Below the pieces are notes generated by a model. The model saw only the letters and a list, made by a program, of their open reading frames with translations, had not been told where the DNA came from and ran no database searches. From positions 11,261,470-11,325,469 of the forward strand of contig NC_092012.1 of NCBI RefSeq assembly GCF_042242105.1: DNA of 64,000 nucleotides, in the 5' to 3' direction. The position numbers were made by a program, and so were the translations under genes. Shown here piece by piece: positions 43,750 through 57,480 of the stretch (positions are counted from its first letter, which is position 1; each line of letters opens with the position of its first letter). The DNA comes from Pempheris klunzingeri. Lineage: Eukaryota > Chordata > Actinopteri > Acropomatiformes > Pempheridae.

Positions 43750-46700
43750 TTCAACGACAACCTTCTCATATAATGACTTTCATTTTTTTTTTCAGGTGCC
43801 AATGATAAGGTTGATAGCTTAAATGCCTTTACTGTTTTAGTAATCATCAATTTTAACTTTAACTGATAACAATATGGCACTGTGCTCCACAATCACCCCT
43901 AACCCTGACACACTGTATGAATAACATGCTGCAAAATGCGTATATAAATGTGTGTTCTCACCAGGGAGGCCTCCTATAAAGGTGCTTGATTGTGACAGGA
44001 GGTTAAGAGAAACTTCGGTGTCTTCACTACGTCCGGACTGGCCATCGATCAGCAGCAGGGTTTGGTTGCCTGCGATCGTCACCTGGATTTCATGACTCTC
44101 ACCATCGCACAGGGGGGCAGGAGCGCTGGCAATGATGACATCACCTGCAGATACCAGAACAAACTGACGACACACAAAAAGTCAATTTTGAGAACAATCG
44201 TATAGTAACAAACAAATTTCACAGACATAAACAGCTTTACAGTACTCACATCTCGCCATTCATCAGTGCCGGGATGATAGTCGGCCAGAGTGATGGAGAG
44301 AGGGACTCTGTCCTGGTGAACGAGTGCAAACAGCACTCCGATCGCAGACGTTGGACGTAGGGTCATCTGGACGCTCAGGTTCTGTGAGTCTGAAGTGGCG
44401 AGAACAGGAAGTGAGAGAATGAAGGTCAGGCAACTTTATCGAAAAACACAGATGAGGCAAATAATGATGATAAAAGTAGGCGTTGATGGAAGCCAACTAA
44501 GATTCACTCAAACAAATTAAACATTGACAAACTACTTCAGGAAAAAGCTATTAGGTTCAGTTATGCAACACTAGCCATAACACACACATACATGCACACA
44601 CACACGCTCACACTGTACCATAGCTGATGTTGAAGAGAGCGAAGCCTGTGCCGGGGTAATACGCCCCGGGATTCTCGGCACTGAAACACTGCATGTTGTC
44701 GTTTGACCGAATGGTTTCTTGTATGGACGTATCTTCACCAGTCAACCACCTCCACTCCTTCATGCAGCCGTCCAGACGAGGGTTCACCTACAAAATAATC
44801 ACAACAGTTGCAAAAATATGTAAAGAGCATCTCTGTTTGGTGCATGTTCAAGAAAATACACAAGCTCATGCAGACACACACCTGATTGACGAGGCCGTCC
44901 TCTTTGAAAGGGACGCCTCCCACAGTGAGGTTGAGTTCATGCATGCCCTTCTTTAGTGTAAACAGATCACCGTTTACTGCAATCTTCATGACGGCCTCCC
45001 TGTCAATCTTAATCACTAGACTCCGCCCCTGCTCCTCCACTGAGATCTGAGAAGAAAGCAGGACATTTAAGGAGCTTTCAGTCAGCTAAAGAAGCGGATG
45101 TAGACAGAGCATTACTGCTAATGACAGAAATCTCCAACCTTTCTCCACTGGCCGTCATTGACGAGAGGGCCGCTGCTGGTGACCCTGCTGACTGTGCCGT
45201 ACTTCAGCTGCAGCTCCAGCTTCCCATGGTGCATTGCCAGCACAATCCAGGAGCTGTTTAGGTGACCTCCGGCAAAGAAGATCACCCCCTCAGGGTCGTA
45301 GGTGCGGAAGTCAAACTCAGCCGAAAATCTGGGAAGGGAAACATTTCCTTTTAGTGCCCAAAGGAATTTGATCTGCTATCTACTTGGCATTCAAACAAAG
45401 TGGGTGGTATTTTCCCAGCTAATATTAGAAATCATTTTTAAAATGAGCTGATACAGCTCCACAGAGTGACTATGTATGGTAAAAACTTTCCCTTTCAGAA
45501 GGGAAGGAAAGATTTTGCTTGCATTGAATTTGATGATTTGTCAGACTTTATACTTAATGTTACTAAATTGCAAATTTGGAGAAGGTGTGTCGTTTTTGTT
45601 GGGAGACAACTGTTGAAAGTGCATCAAAACATAACAACTGTCTCACCCAGTTTGAATCCTTCTGCGAAAACGCAGCCTCACCACTGGCACGCCGCTGAAC
45701 ATGCGACCCAGGTAGAGGGAACGAGAGTTCCTCTTCAGAGACGGCGTCATACAGGGAGTTAGTGGCTGTGAAAAGAGAAATCAAGCCGAAAATCACACAC
45801 ACTGGTACTTTATGAGAACCATTTGACTAATTGAAAATGGTAACAGATCAAGAATGAGGCTAAAGCTTTAAAGTGAAAGATGAACTATGAAATTGGTTAA
45901 TATTTGCCACAGTTTATGTATTTCACCTTACAGCTCCTGAGATCTTGGCTCAGCTTCATGCCCTGACGACCATCACAGAAGCAACGGAAACTCCCCGGAG
46001 TGTTCAGACACTCCTCTGCACACACACCCGCCTCACACTCATCCACATCTGACAGGTTGAAGAAGAGAGAAGAGATGGGAGTCGTGATTGGGGTATAAAT
46101 GGTTACAGAATTAGTACAGACAGCACAAGAAGTTATCAGGGTCCCATCAGTGGAGGAATTAGCCAAAACATGAACTTTCAAGCATGAAAATAGATATCAG
46201 ATGTCTTTCCTGTTAACATATCAGGGAATGCAAACAACACTTGAGACAAGTGGTCTTTGACGTTGACAGGGTGGTTTCTCCGCGCTCCATATACAACCTT
46301 ACATGGCCATGAGAAGGTTGGCTATAATAAATGTGAATTCTCAGAGGAGGGACACTGAGGTTATGAAAAGTCTGGTTTCCACAGCAGAGCAAAACAGGGC
46401 ACATGAGTGATTAATGACTTTGGTCTGAGTCTGTGAATTCTTATTCACTGTTTTTACCAACAGACCTGACGTTGTGGTTATTTATCGTATTATGTTAACT
46501 TGTTTAATACCAAGGAAGCATGTTTTTGGCCTTGGACACCCTTCCACTCCCTCTATGTTGAGCAGTCATCGAATGCCTCTTGCTATGAAAATAGTTGATA
46601 ACAGAGGTAAAGTTGGTTTTCAAATCATTGCATGTTTCAAGCACAAGTTTGGAGTTTAAGACGACATTAAAAAGTTAAAAAACACTTTTTCAACCTGTCT

Positions 46701-48734
46701 TCCACATTACACTACATCTACATGTGAATTCTGCCAGGACCATCCTGGCTTTACCTTATCTATTTTGCTTTTATTACTACTTCTAACTAAATATGAAATC
46801 AAAAAGATCCTCTGGTAAATGTGGCTGGTCAACTTTTTCTAAAGGCGTGGAGATAGACTGGATATTGGTGACCTGTTACCTACTTTGCATTCCTTTCCTG
46901 ACCCCACAGCACAGCTGCATCAAGTCCTGCTGAGGATGAAGCTGCTTCTCAGTCACTTGTCAGGCAACTCTGTGTGTGTGTGTGTGCGCCTTTTATTGTG
47001 TGTGTATCCACACTAACCAACACAGGTCTTGGTTTCATTGTCGTAGACGTAGCCGATATCACACAAGCAATCGTAACTGCCCTCCTTATTCTCGCACTGT
47101 GCTGTTCCGCACACACTTGGGTCCTCACACTCGTCCACATCTGAAAAACACAAAACGTGGTCAACTGGACAGAGCAAAGTTTGATGGAAATTCAACAGTA
47201 CCAAGAAGTCCACAGCAGAACAGACATGATCTGAGGAGGTTATTTCTGCCTTTGCTGATTAGTGTCAGAAAGGACAATGTATCAGAAAAAGGCACCAGAC
47301 ACGTAAACTGGATTAACTGGAGGAGTGGGAAATTAAAACCAGCAACAAGACAGATGCTGGCAAATTCTGGTTCTGATTGGTTAACCGCTTCAAATCAAAA
47401 TAACTCAATATTACATTTACCCCAAAGCAGCTTTAAAAAAAAAATACATCGATAGATTGATTGCTTCACACATTTCACATCCAAATCATATACAAAACGC
47501 ATACGTTATTGGCTGGATTCAGCACTTCACTGAAATAAATGTTTACTCCAATGACACCACAAAATTAAATTAAAATTCATGATTTAAAGCTCATCTCAGA
47601 AGCCCAGAACTTTGAATAAAGATCTGTGGATTTAAATGATGGCTGTTTGCACAAAATGAATATGTAATGTTGGACCTGGCAAAGGCAAAGTGTTTTTGCA
47701 TTATTTATTAACTAAACCAATTATTCTCTATCGATTCTTGAGGACAATTATGTCACAAGAGAGAGCATCACTGCCACTAAAGGGCCCTCACCCACAAAAA
47801 CCACGCCATTCACAATCCTTTCAAATTAATAAAAAATACTTATACAGGAATAACTGCAGAAATAATGTTGTTTTCCGCAGTTTGAAGTGGATTCAAGAAT
47901 GTAAAATTTCACAAACAAACTGTTCTTATGTTACACTGGCATGACTCCACTTGTCAGATTATGTGCATTTATGCTTTATGGCGTACCATTACACATGTGG
48001 CGTCCTTCCAACGTGTAGCCTTGGTGACAGGAGCAGCGGTAACTGCCCATGGTGTTGTTGCACTCGTGGACACACCCTCCATTCCTCTTGCTGCACTCGT
48101 CGACATCTGCAAATGGGATGGCAGCACAGTCAACACGATGGCAGGAAAAACATCATCATGGGATGTGCACAGCATTAGGTTGCTTGGCTTGTGTTAACAT
48201 TTCCCACAGTTATTCAGGATCAGGTTGTATTTAGCGTAACCGATTTTGAAAGTTACATTTTGAAATCCTGAACAGGAGCACAAAGCCTGAATTGACAGTT
48301 TGAATATGTATGAATTTGTCCTTTGTTCGACGCCTCACAAATAACCGACACACAAAGTCGTTGCGGCTGAGTGTTGCAGCCGAGTGTTTAGGAGGAGTGC
48401 GGTCGTCAAGTGGAAAAGGCTCAGACTGAGACAAACTGAATCTGTTATGGTTTCCCCTCACAGTAAGGTGGCAGGATGAGTCACAGTGGAAATGTGTGGA
48501 ATGGCGGCTGTGCCAGAAATCAGAGAAACATGTTTCCCTCTCCCTTACAGAGCCCATGCATAAATTGTGTGTGCTTTCCAGTTCCTGCTTATACGACTAA
48601 TATTTGTTACATCCCCTTCTAAAAGTGAAATTTCCAATCTAACTTTGACCTCTAAAGACACACAGATTCCCGTAAATGCATGTGGTTCATATTGACCTGA
48701 CAACATTCACACATCATTAATAATACCAGCAGCA

Positions 48735-48765
<31 letters not shown>

Positions 48766-51700
48766 TTAGAAAAGATGTCAGCATGTCAGCATGAACAGTT
48801 GCAATTGTAAGATAAGTCTCAAACAGAAACTTAAAACATGACATGATGAGAAACAATTGACAATGTTTGACAAATATATGAATAACAAAAGTGACGGGAA
48901 GACAGATCTTTTTTTCAGTGGAACACAAGGTCAAGGTCACCATGACTGGATATGACACTGAGTGACGGTGCAAAAATTCCACCTCTGCTGAGCTCTAGCA
49001 CACAGTGTCCGACGATATGACCTTTCTCAGTTTTCATAGTGATGACAGTACCTTTCTCACATCTGGCTCCGGCCCAGCCTGTGAAACAGTGACAGAGGAA
49101 GTCACCCTTTTTGTCTTCGCAGCGCACCGTACCTCTGGCATTACAGGGAGATGGAGAGCACTGGTCTGGAATATCTTTAAGTGTGAGAAAACACAGACAG
49201 ACACAGAGAAAGAAATGTTATTATTGCTTCAAACTTCGCTCTGTACAAAGTGGATGCCCACGAGTGTAACTGTATACTGATATACCAGACAGAGGAAGGG
49301 CATCTCTTATGTTCTGCATATCAGGAGTTCAATATAAATAGCCTAATGCTGGCTAAGCTCTCCTGTCAGAGATGCCCTAATTCTATCCTTCCAAGCATAA
49401 CAGTCCTCTCGTTCTCAAAAAACAAGATCAAATGGAAACATTTTTGTTTATCCTATCTTTCTGTTAAGTAATTTCACTTCCCCTTCCCCTCAAAGCTTGT
49501 GTAAGTGCACACATGTGCAAATCTTTTCTCTCCCCTTGCAGTTTCCTTTTCCTAGAAGCGGAGTTTGTCGACAAGTCTGGGCATGTCAGCTGGAGTTCAG
49601 AGAGAGAAAAGGACACGGTTTGGAAAACATGGGGGATAACTGGAGAGAGATAAGCTCACCAAAAAACGCAACTTTCAAACCATACATATAAATGTCTTCA
49701 TATCATTTGTGAAACATCCCATGTTAAAAATGACTGAAGCTCACATCAACACATACAATCTGTCAAGCTCAACTACAGATGGGTCCTACATGTGATGGCA
49801 AAATCAAGTGAGGTTCTCGCATCTGGAGCTTGTAGTGGATGTTAAAAACAAGTAAGATGTGGACCATCAACTGTGAGAATAATCAAAGACCCACAAACCT
49901 AAAACAAAGAGCTTCATCAACAAAATCATACAAAATGTATTTAGGGTGCATTGCCAGATTACCAAGTGAAATATTCTCTAAACCACACATCAGACAGCTT
50001 ATTGTGTATATTAAAATGTCATCAACATCAGAACTAATATCAAAATTATGTCTGCGGTAGCACATTGTTGTATGTACATGAATCATTTTTACAAGGGCAT
50101 ATTAGATGGCTCCATAAACTCCTGGTTGGTAATATGTTGGAGTCTATGAACAAGCAGAGGTAACCGCAGGAGCCTCACTTGTTTCCTCTGCTTATAATTT
50201 CTGACGTCCCTTGACAGCTCTTCAAACTTTAAATTCATTAAATAAAGCACACACTCTTGAGACACCATAATGATAATTTAGATAAGCCCTCTAAAGTGTA
50301 CAGAGAAGCAACAAATCATGTCACACACAGTATATACTAGAGAATAAGAAAATGTGTTTTTAATGACTCTAAAGGGAACAGGGGGAGAGAATAAACACTG
50401 TCTGCTGTACCTGCAACAAAATCAGCTTTTGGTATGTGCAAATATGGAGCTAAAGCTATATATTTCCATAACATGTAACGTTTGTACCATTGCATGTCTG
50501 CAATATGTCACAAAAGGAATTAGTGGAATGTCATGATCTTCCTTCATACTGGCATACCACCCACCACTAGTCTGCACTGAGAAAGCAGACAGATGGGCAG
50601 AGATTTGCAGAGATAGAGAGAGAGGCGGTGAGAGATTGGTTCTCTGCTGACAGATAGATAAAAAGGAGAAAAAAGAGCCACGATGCTGCAGCTGAGTCAT
50701 GGAAACCCCCCCCGAGGCTCCTCAGCCAATAGCAGTAAAGCCGGGTCGGTCCTTGTATCCTGATGCAGCAGAAATCCTGCGCTCCACTCACGTCAGACTT
50801 TTTTTTTTTTCACGTCACTCCTCCGCTGAGCTTGGTCCCAAAGACGCTGGCGCAGTCACGCAGAGAGTGGATGAGTGAGTATGTGACGACTGAAGGGGTG
50901 TGTCGCTCATTCACCAATGTGCAGCATCACTGTGGCAAAGTGCTGCAATGTTACTCATAGATACCTGGGCTCACGCACATGCAGCAAGCTGAGGCTACTT
51001 CAAAGTCACATAATCAGGTGTGTCACGCTGCAAATACCGACCTGGAGCTGCCAGAGAAATTCAGCACCTTTTCATCATCTTTCCCTCTTTTTCCTTTTCT
51101 ACTTGGAGTGTCTGCCTGAGTGTGATGCAGAGCAGTGATACTGCAGTGCAGCCCAACCCCACACTACCACAGGAGCCTCTCTCTGGATGCAATAATACTT
51201 ACACAGTGAAAAGAAAAGACATTCAGAGAGGAAGGGTAAGAAAAAGGCAGTTTGTGACTAAATGAGAAAGGGGAGCTTCAGGTATCTATCAAACTGTCCA
51301 CAGTTCTGTCATCAAGCTCCAAAACGGGCCATAAAAGAGACCATAAAACTTACTGTGGACACATGTAACCAGATCCTGTTTCTTCTTTTCAGCATCTCCA
51401 AACCTCTCCAAACAAGCTAGACACAAACGAAAATGGAATTGAAACAAAGAGAATGCAAACATACAATCAGTCAAAGCCGGCTGTTATGGAGTAGAGATGA
51501 GGAGTTTCAGTGAGAGCGATAACTTACCTAAATATTTGGGATAGAAGTAGTCCTAAATCAGGGAGGAGAGATGGAAAGAGAGGGGGATAAAGTTACTTAG
51601 GCGTGTAAACAAAAATCTAAACAGAACGAGATAAGCTAAATAAATGCTTACAATTACGAGAGGGGTTCTATTAATACTTGACATAATCTAGGATTTGGTT

Positions 51701-54563
51701 TCATTTCATACCTGATCTCTGAGCTCTCCCTAGAGGGAGTGAAAGGTGACTCATAAACAATCTTTTATTTCAGTTTCATTTGCCCGTGTGTGCTTAGTAT
51801 CCAAATATTATACTATGATAATGTAATCTGTGTGTGTGTGTGTGTGTGTGTGTGTGCTCTCTAATGGGTGCGGCCCTTTGCCAAAGGCTTCCTGAGAATT
51901 CTCTGCATTCCTGATAGTAGTAGCATCCCTCCCGCCTCCTGGCTGCAGTACTCCACCACATATAGGTCACGATTTGGGCAGGTCTACTAACAGAAACACT
52001 ACAGAGAGACTTTACAGAGCTTCCGCTGCAGTAGGAGCCAGACGCAGTAGGGCTGTGGTGAAAAAAAGTCTCAGTCTCAGTCAGTAACCAGACAAAATCC
52101 TGCTAAAGCTAGGAACATATTACACAACGAAAAAGCCTGATTATACGCCTGATTTGATGTGACAACTGATTTGCAAAGGTCAGTAGCATTTGGTTAAGAT
52201 GTGGTGTAGTGCCGGGGCAAGTTTGGTGCGATCAATAAGCTTGACCCTAACACAGCAGTTACTGAGACGCCTTCTTTATCAGCTATCTGTCTCTGTTGAC
52301 ATGTCATTTAATAAGTGAGAGAGACCAGAATCTTGGCTTGATCTCGCGTGCTGCCGAGGATAATCGAGAGTATCCAGGAACACCCCACTCTCCCTCTCTC
52401 TGCAGAGCCTGAGAGCTGCAGCAGAAGAAAATGCAGAGTCAGAGATGGGCACTTTCAGAATGAATAATGCAGCCATGAATGAGACTGCAGCTTTGTGGCA
52501 CGACATGGTGGGAAACTACACGCACGCGAAATACTCTTCAGCTGGTGATGCGAGTCCAGCTGATTCAGATTCAGAGGGAACATCACCTGACTTCACCTTT
52601 TCCTCTGAACTCCGTTCAACTTTGCTTTAATCCTCCCTCCCTCAGCTTCCATGCCTTTCCACTTAGCTAATCTTACGGGTAATCTCCCGAGTCATCAGTT
52701 GCCTCATTCACTCCCTCGCCGCTACAATCCACGAACGGCAAACCTTCAAGAGCAGCAGCGACCGTTAAAGAGCACAGCATCGTCGGCGCAATGCTAATAC
52801 ACACGTTGCATTAAAACTTCATGAGTCTCTTGACTTATAGAACAAGCAGTCAAACTGACAACATGCAACGGTGAAAACTTTATGTAATGTAAGGATACGA
52901 TTTCTGCTTATGATTTCTTGACAGATAATATTTTAAGGGGGGTTTGGGTAGGACTTATCTTTCTGAGTAACAGTCACACACACGTTGTGTACAAATATCT
53001 GTTCCAAAAGGCTTAAAAGTCTGCATTCTCAGCCAATGAATGAACACACTCTTGGCCAGAGAGCCAAAGTTACACATTTCCGTCACATTATGTTATTTAT
53101 ATCTCTGGAGCTTGTTTGCATATTCAATAGGCTTATGTATTCACATGGATGGAAGGTTTAATCTGCACCTTCATGAATGCAGAATGGAAAGGTTAATCTG
53201 CAGTAAATATCCCTGAGCACACAGAGTGTGATGGATTTTGTTTGTTGGTAAACATCAACCAGGGGGTGGAAGCATGTGCTGCATACAGATTAGTGAGGAA
53301 ATGTGCATTAACTGTGTAGAATGAAACATGCTTCTCAGCAGAAAAACAGCTAATCAGCTCCCAAAGAGACCAATCAGAATCAGAGGTTGTTTGAATCATT
53401 CACGTGAATGTGTGCAAGTGTGTGTGGACATGCAGACGGTGAAAAGCGAGATGGGGAAATCTACATCCAGGTGTTTCCCATATTTGGCAGGTACTGGAGC
53501 CAAGCGGATATCCAGTAGTTTTCAGCAAATGGAATATATTTGAGCCAAGAAGAAGACACAGAAGCGACTGTGTTTGTTTATGAGTGCACTGAAGTAAGAA
53601 AGGATAGCAGTGTCTGCTCTGCAACTGTATTTCATAAACCTAAGCTTAGTCACGCTGACTCAACGTCTGTCACAGAAACAAACAAAAAGAGAAAAACCAC
53701 ATGTCAAGTCTTTGACATGGGAATATTACGCACACTGACAGCTATCAGCGCTCTGGACTTATTGGAGCATGAACACCAGCAGCCCAGACAATGAATCATT
53801 AGTCTACTGTTACATTACTGTCATCAATTTGCAGTCAATATGAACATGATGCAAACAAGTGACCTCGCAGCTTTATGTTTTCTGACTCTGGGTGCAGGAT
53901 TTCAGCTAGTGATAATGTTTAGGTTAGTGAGCAGACTCTGAGAGATCAGGGGAGAAGAAGCCAGAGGAAGGTGTGGTGTTGCGGTTGTGTTTGGAGGAGA
54001 AATCTGCATTGCAACCTTGACTTTAAAAAAAAACACACAACTTTTAGCGGCGGTTTGGTGCCGTAATGTGCACAAACACACTCACCGTCTCCGGGTCGTT
54101 TTCGAACACTTCTCTGGCCTCCTCTTTGGAGCACCTTTCCTCCACACACTCCCTCTCCAAGTGCCCTTGCTTCGTCTCCTCGAAAACCTGATTTACTCTC
54201 TTGTGTCTGCTCAGAAACTGGTTCGCCTTCTCTGGGGACAATGAAACTGAGGAGGATACAGACGCCGCAAAATACATGAATTAACCTCCGAGAGCAGGAG
54301 AAGGTCAAACAGTTGAGAGTTGAGCAACAACTTTGGCTCCCAGAGACAAAAAAAAAAACACACCACTTAGGAAATGTTGCGAAATACTTAACGTAAAAGC
54401 ACCGTTAATAACTAAGGCATGTATCACCATCACAACACAAATGTCAGCGCCGCTAGCTAGCCGCCTAGCATGTAACTGTTTACTCACTGCTGTCGGACCA
54501 GCGGACGACCAGCAGTATCAGCACGGCCGCCGATGAAAGGCACCGCGTCGGGGTCAGCCGCAT
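42889..54563 (-). CDS. gas6: GAS6, growth arrest-specific protein 6 (vitamin K-dependent TAM receptor ligand), 15 exons
   Basis: Exons in coding order: 54563-54488, 54246-54086, 51552-51528, 51416-51354, 49174-49052, 48106-47987, 47140-47018, 46048-45927, 45765-45647, 45328-45139, 45046-44882, 44787-44619, 44389-44250, 44163-43962, 43040-42889; 1950 nt, 649 aa (human 678). A signal peptide (1-25) precedes a Gla domain (about 43-87) with [20 protein letters not shown] and DYFYPKYL. Four EGF modules follow (about 109-271), the later three starting DVDEC, then two laminin-G-like domains (about 290-465 and 475-645). Protein S has a thrombin-sensitive loop before EGF1; here it is a short basic loop ([14 protein letters not shown]), as expected for GAS6. 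The Gla domain binds phosphatidylserine on apoptotic cells and the LG domains bind AXL/TYRO3/MERTK receptors. It is secreted. Confidence 0.95.
43706..43746 (+). repeat. (GT)n microsatellite in gas6 intron 14
   Basis: About 20 GT units; reads AC on the gas6 coding strand. Confidence 0.95.
48739..48765 (+). repeat. (CA)n microsatellite in gas6 intron 5
   Basis: About 13 CA units. Confidence 0.9.
51553..54085 (-). other. gas6 intron 2
   Basis: 2.5 kb between the Gla exon and the 25-nt exon. It has a TG repeat at its downstream end and a short direct repeat near 53152-53207 (GGAAGGTTTAATCTGCA and GGAAAGGTTAATCTGCA). No coding exon or clear mobile element was recognised. Confidence 0.6.
51829..51856 (+). 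repeat. (TG)n microsatellite in gas6 intron 2
   Basis: About 14 TG units. Confidence 0.9.
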
Positions 54564-54990
54564 TGTTTCACCGCCGTGTGTGCGCCAAGCTCGTGGGGAG
54601 GGGAAACTTTCTACCGTCCCGTCCTGAGGTCTCTGCCGTGGCCGCTCTCCGCCTCTCGGTCCCCTCTTCACCGCTCCGTGTCGGCGCTCTCCGCCACCGA
54701 GCCGAGGCTAAGGCTGACTGCCCTAACAACACCGCAGGTATTCAGGTGCCTCCGACCGTCGGCCCGTCACGTTTCTGCTGCTAAATCACCGCAAAGGAGC
54801 GACGCAAACTACAGCGCCGTGTCTCTCTCCCGCATATCGTTCACAACACATGCGAACAAACTAGGCGAGCGTCCCCCTCTCTCTGCGGCTCAGGCTCGTC
54901 CCCATTGCGGTCTGTACTTTGTGCTTCTCTCTGGCCGGAGGAGGACTGTTCTGCTCTGCTCTGCTCGGCTCTGCTCTGCTCTGCTGCTTC
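54564..54990 (-). promoter_or_regulatory. GC-rich, CpG-dense gas6 5' region
   Basis: From the gas6 ATG upstream to about 54990 the sequence is far richer in G, C and CpG than its surroundings, as in CpG-island promoters. No TATA box was seen. A CTGCT-type pentanucleotide array lies at 54950-54987. The 5' UTR and promoter are expected here. Confidence 0.55.
54950..54987 (+). repeat. Pentanucleotide (CTGCT)n array
   Basis: About seven CTGCT units with one CTCGG variant, upstream of gas6. Confidence 0.85.
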
Positions 54991-55130
54991 AGGAGGGGGA
55001 GCAGCTCCGGAAAGTGCAGGCAGGAGTTTGAAAACGATGCAGACACCTCATCCCTCCCTCCTACAGTCAGTGTGCGTGCGTGCGTGTGTGTGTGTGTGCA
55101 TCCACTATCACTGCTGAAGTTGGAGGAGGA

Positions 55131-55146
55131 GAGGGGGGGGGGGGGG
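55131..55146 (+). repeat. Poly-G run
   Basis: A run of about 16 Gs interrupted at most by line composition; prone to sequencing length error. Confidence 0.85.
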
Positions 55147-55221
55147 ACAGAAATGAAAGAATTAAAATGAATCATCACACAGTTTGCTGCAGAGCCTCCT
55201 GTCTGTATGTTAGGCTACAGG

Positions 55222-55560
55222 GGTGCAGTGGTGAAAAGTATCTGACTTATTAAAACATTACAGTTCAGCATTAATTAGAGCAACATTTGGTTTACTTACA
55301 TGATGTTGGTCACAAAATATATCATCAGCTTAAAAAAAATCTGTTTCAAATACAAAATCACTGCTGCTAACAAATCAATGCATTCATCATATTAATCTAC
55401 CAATCATATGTAATGATACAACTCCATGCAAGGGGCCTTTCTGTCTGTATTTCCCCTTATACACTATGCTAATAATATTTACACAGCCTACTTTGACTTG
55501 AGTAATATTTTGTATGCAGGACTTTTACTTTTATGGAGTATTAGTGTAATCAGATCAGTC
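55222..55560 (-). repeat. Family B interspersed repeat fragment upstream of gas6
   Basis: Starts TGCAGTGGTGAAAAGTATCT and ends with GTATGCAGGACTTTTACTTT, both phrases of the family seen at 23618-24084. Boundaries and strand are approximate. Confidence 0.45.
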
Positions 55561-56502
55561 ATAACACAGCTTGGAAAACACTTGGAGGGAAGTTTACTTT
55601 GAGCTCATGCGTAGTTTGTCTTTCTGTGTCGTTTCCCCTGAATCTTATCTGACTGACAGACTGTTTCATTTTCATTTTTCTAATTTCTTCACAGTTGAGC
55701 CCGAAATCAGTCATCTTTACTGTTAGTGTTTGGCTTGCTTGTTTTTCTTTGTGTATCCATCTCAGTAGGCCATAGTGTGTCACACGATGAAGCTGGTTTG
55801 TTCGATCATACACAGGGTTACAGTAAAATAGTAAAAAATCTTAAATAAGTATTGATAAGACATGTTACGATGTACTTAAAATGTTGCAGTTTTATAATTG
55901 TTTCAAATAATATTGTTACTGTAAATGTTTAACAGTAAAAACACATTTTGACAAAAAAATAGGAATATATACTTTGCAAGTTTGCATATTTTGGTGTGTT
56001 GTCTTTTAAATTCTAATTTATTATATTTATAATTACTGACTGATTTATTGAGTGACTGATTATCAGCTGAGAGATATAAGAAACAGATGTATTGCAGCAA
56101 CCTCTCAGAAATCCATTGGTGTGATGATGCTACCAGCAAAAGGTTTTACCAATACTTTGTATATTTAACAATATTATGTGTAATGTATGGTAGCATTTAG
56201 CGAACATATGATTTAGAAAACCTAGTTTAATGTAGACTGATGGTGGCAGAGTGGAGCAAGTTTGTGCAGTGCCGTGGTTCCATCTGCCCCTACAGAAATC
56301 TCTAAATGAAGGAGAAATAACTTTGACATTTAAGCAAAAAAAAAAAAACACCAGGGTCAAGCAGTATTTTGTAAATAATGGCTGTGTGAGTTTGTCGTGT
56401 CACCAAGGACTTAGGACACAGGTGGTGCCAGAAAGATTTAGGATACCTCTAAGAAGAGATGTCCTTGGCAGATAAATATCAAATGACGCAGCTTTGACCA
56501 AT

Positions 56503-56508
56503 TTTATT
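56503..56508 (-). terminator. Candidate polyadenylation signal for pros1
   Basis: AATAAA on the minus strand about 975 nt after the pros1 stop codon. Confidence 0.5.
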
Positions 56509-57480
56509 AAAACAAACAGAAAACAAACACAACACTGAACAATTACATTTAAGTTATATATTAAAGATGGCTTGTTTTATATACAAGGTGAATTCTGAAC
56601 AACCAGGAGAATCCTCAAGGTGAGGACAGACAAAGATGAACACAAGTTGTAGATTGTTGTGCCATAATGGGAGGCGTATACATCTGGGAACAATAAAACG
56701 ATAAACCCTGTTCCTAAACACCACTAAACCAATGCAACAACCCGGGAAGAGCTCCATTAAGAAATGGTGATTTATGCAAGAACACAATTAGATTGAAAGC
56801 CTGGAGGCTCAGCTTTCTCCACTGTGGTTTCCACCGCCACAACCGACAACCGACAACCACAATGTCAGCGAGTTGTCACTAGACGTCTGCCTGCACGAGC
56901 ACAGAACTGAAGAGAACCTAAAGCTAGCACCGTGATTCAACAAGAGGGACAAAGATGCAGGTGGTCTCGAAGCCTGGTCAACAGTGACCGTTTGTTTACT
57001 TCTCTACATAAACATTCTCAAAAACGTGGTATGCATGCTACAGAGCTCAGCTCTTTGTCAACATTTCTTGGAAAGCGTTTAATTCATTGCAACAAACTGC
57101 TACAACTACGTCATCCAGCCATCTAGCCATCCAGCTTTCGACTAGCTCACTGGCGAGCCAGCCTTCGTTGTATCTCACAAAAAAGAAAACAAAAACCGAA
57201 ATGCTCCTAGGACAGGAACAATAACACTGCATGGATGAAAAGCGTAACACAAAGCTTAAAATAAACCCATCAGAGAAAGTCGACAAAAATGACTATGACC
57301 TTCTACGTCTTTCTCCTCTCCTCATCACTTCTTTCTCATCCCCTTCCTCCTCTCCTCTTCTATCTCTCTCTTTTCCAAAATATCCCAAGAAGTGGCCGCT
57401 GTGGGATGCTGCCTAATGTGAAGGCTTTTTAAAGTGATCCGTCTGTTAATTTAGGTCACTCTCTGTGCGGGTGCGGTGCA

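Larger units (their letters stand above)
54991..57480. other. gas6-pros1 intergenic region
   Basis: Holds upstream sequence of gas6 (right of 54563), the family B repeat and AT-rich DNA without exons. The part right of about 56480 should be pros1 3' UTR, because a minus-strand AATAAA lies at 56503-56508. Confidence 0.6.

Noticed and set aside
54576-55178. Overlapping long frames on both strands (up to 151 codons) upstream of gas6
   Set aside because: GC-rich DNA lowers stop-codon frequency; the frames have low-complexity composition and overlap the probable gas6 5' UTR and promoter.
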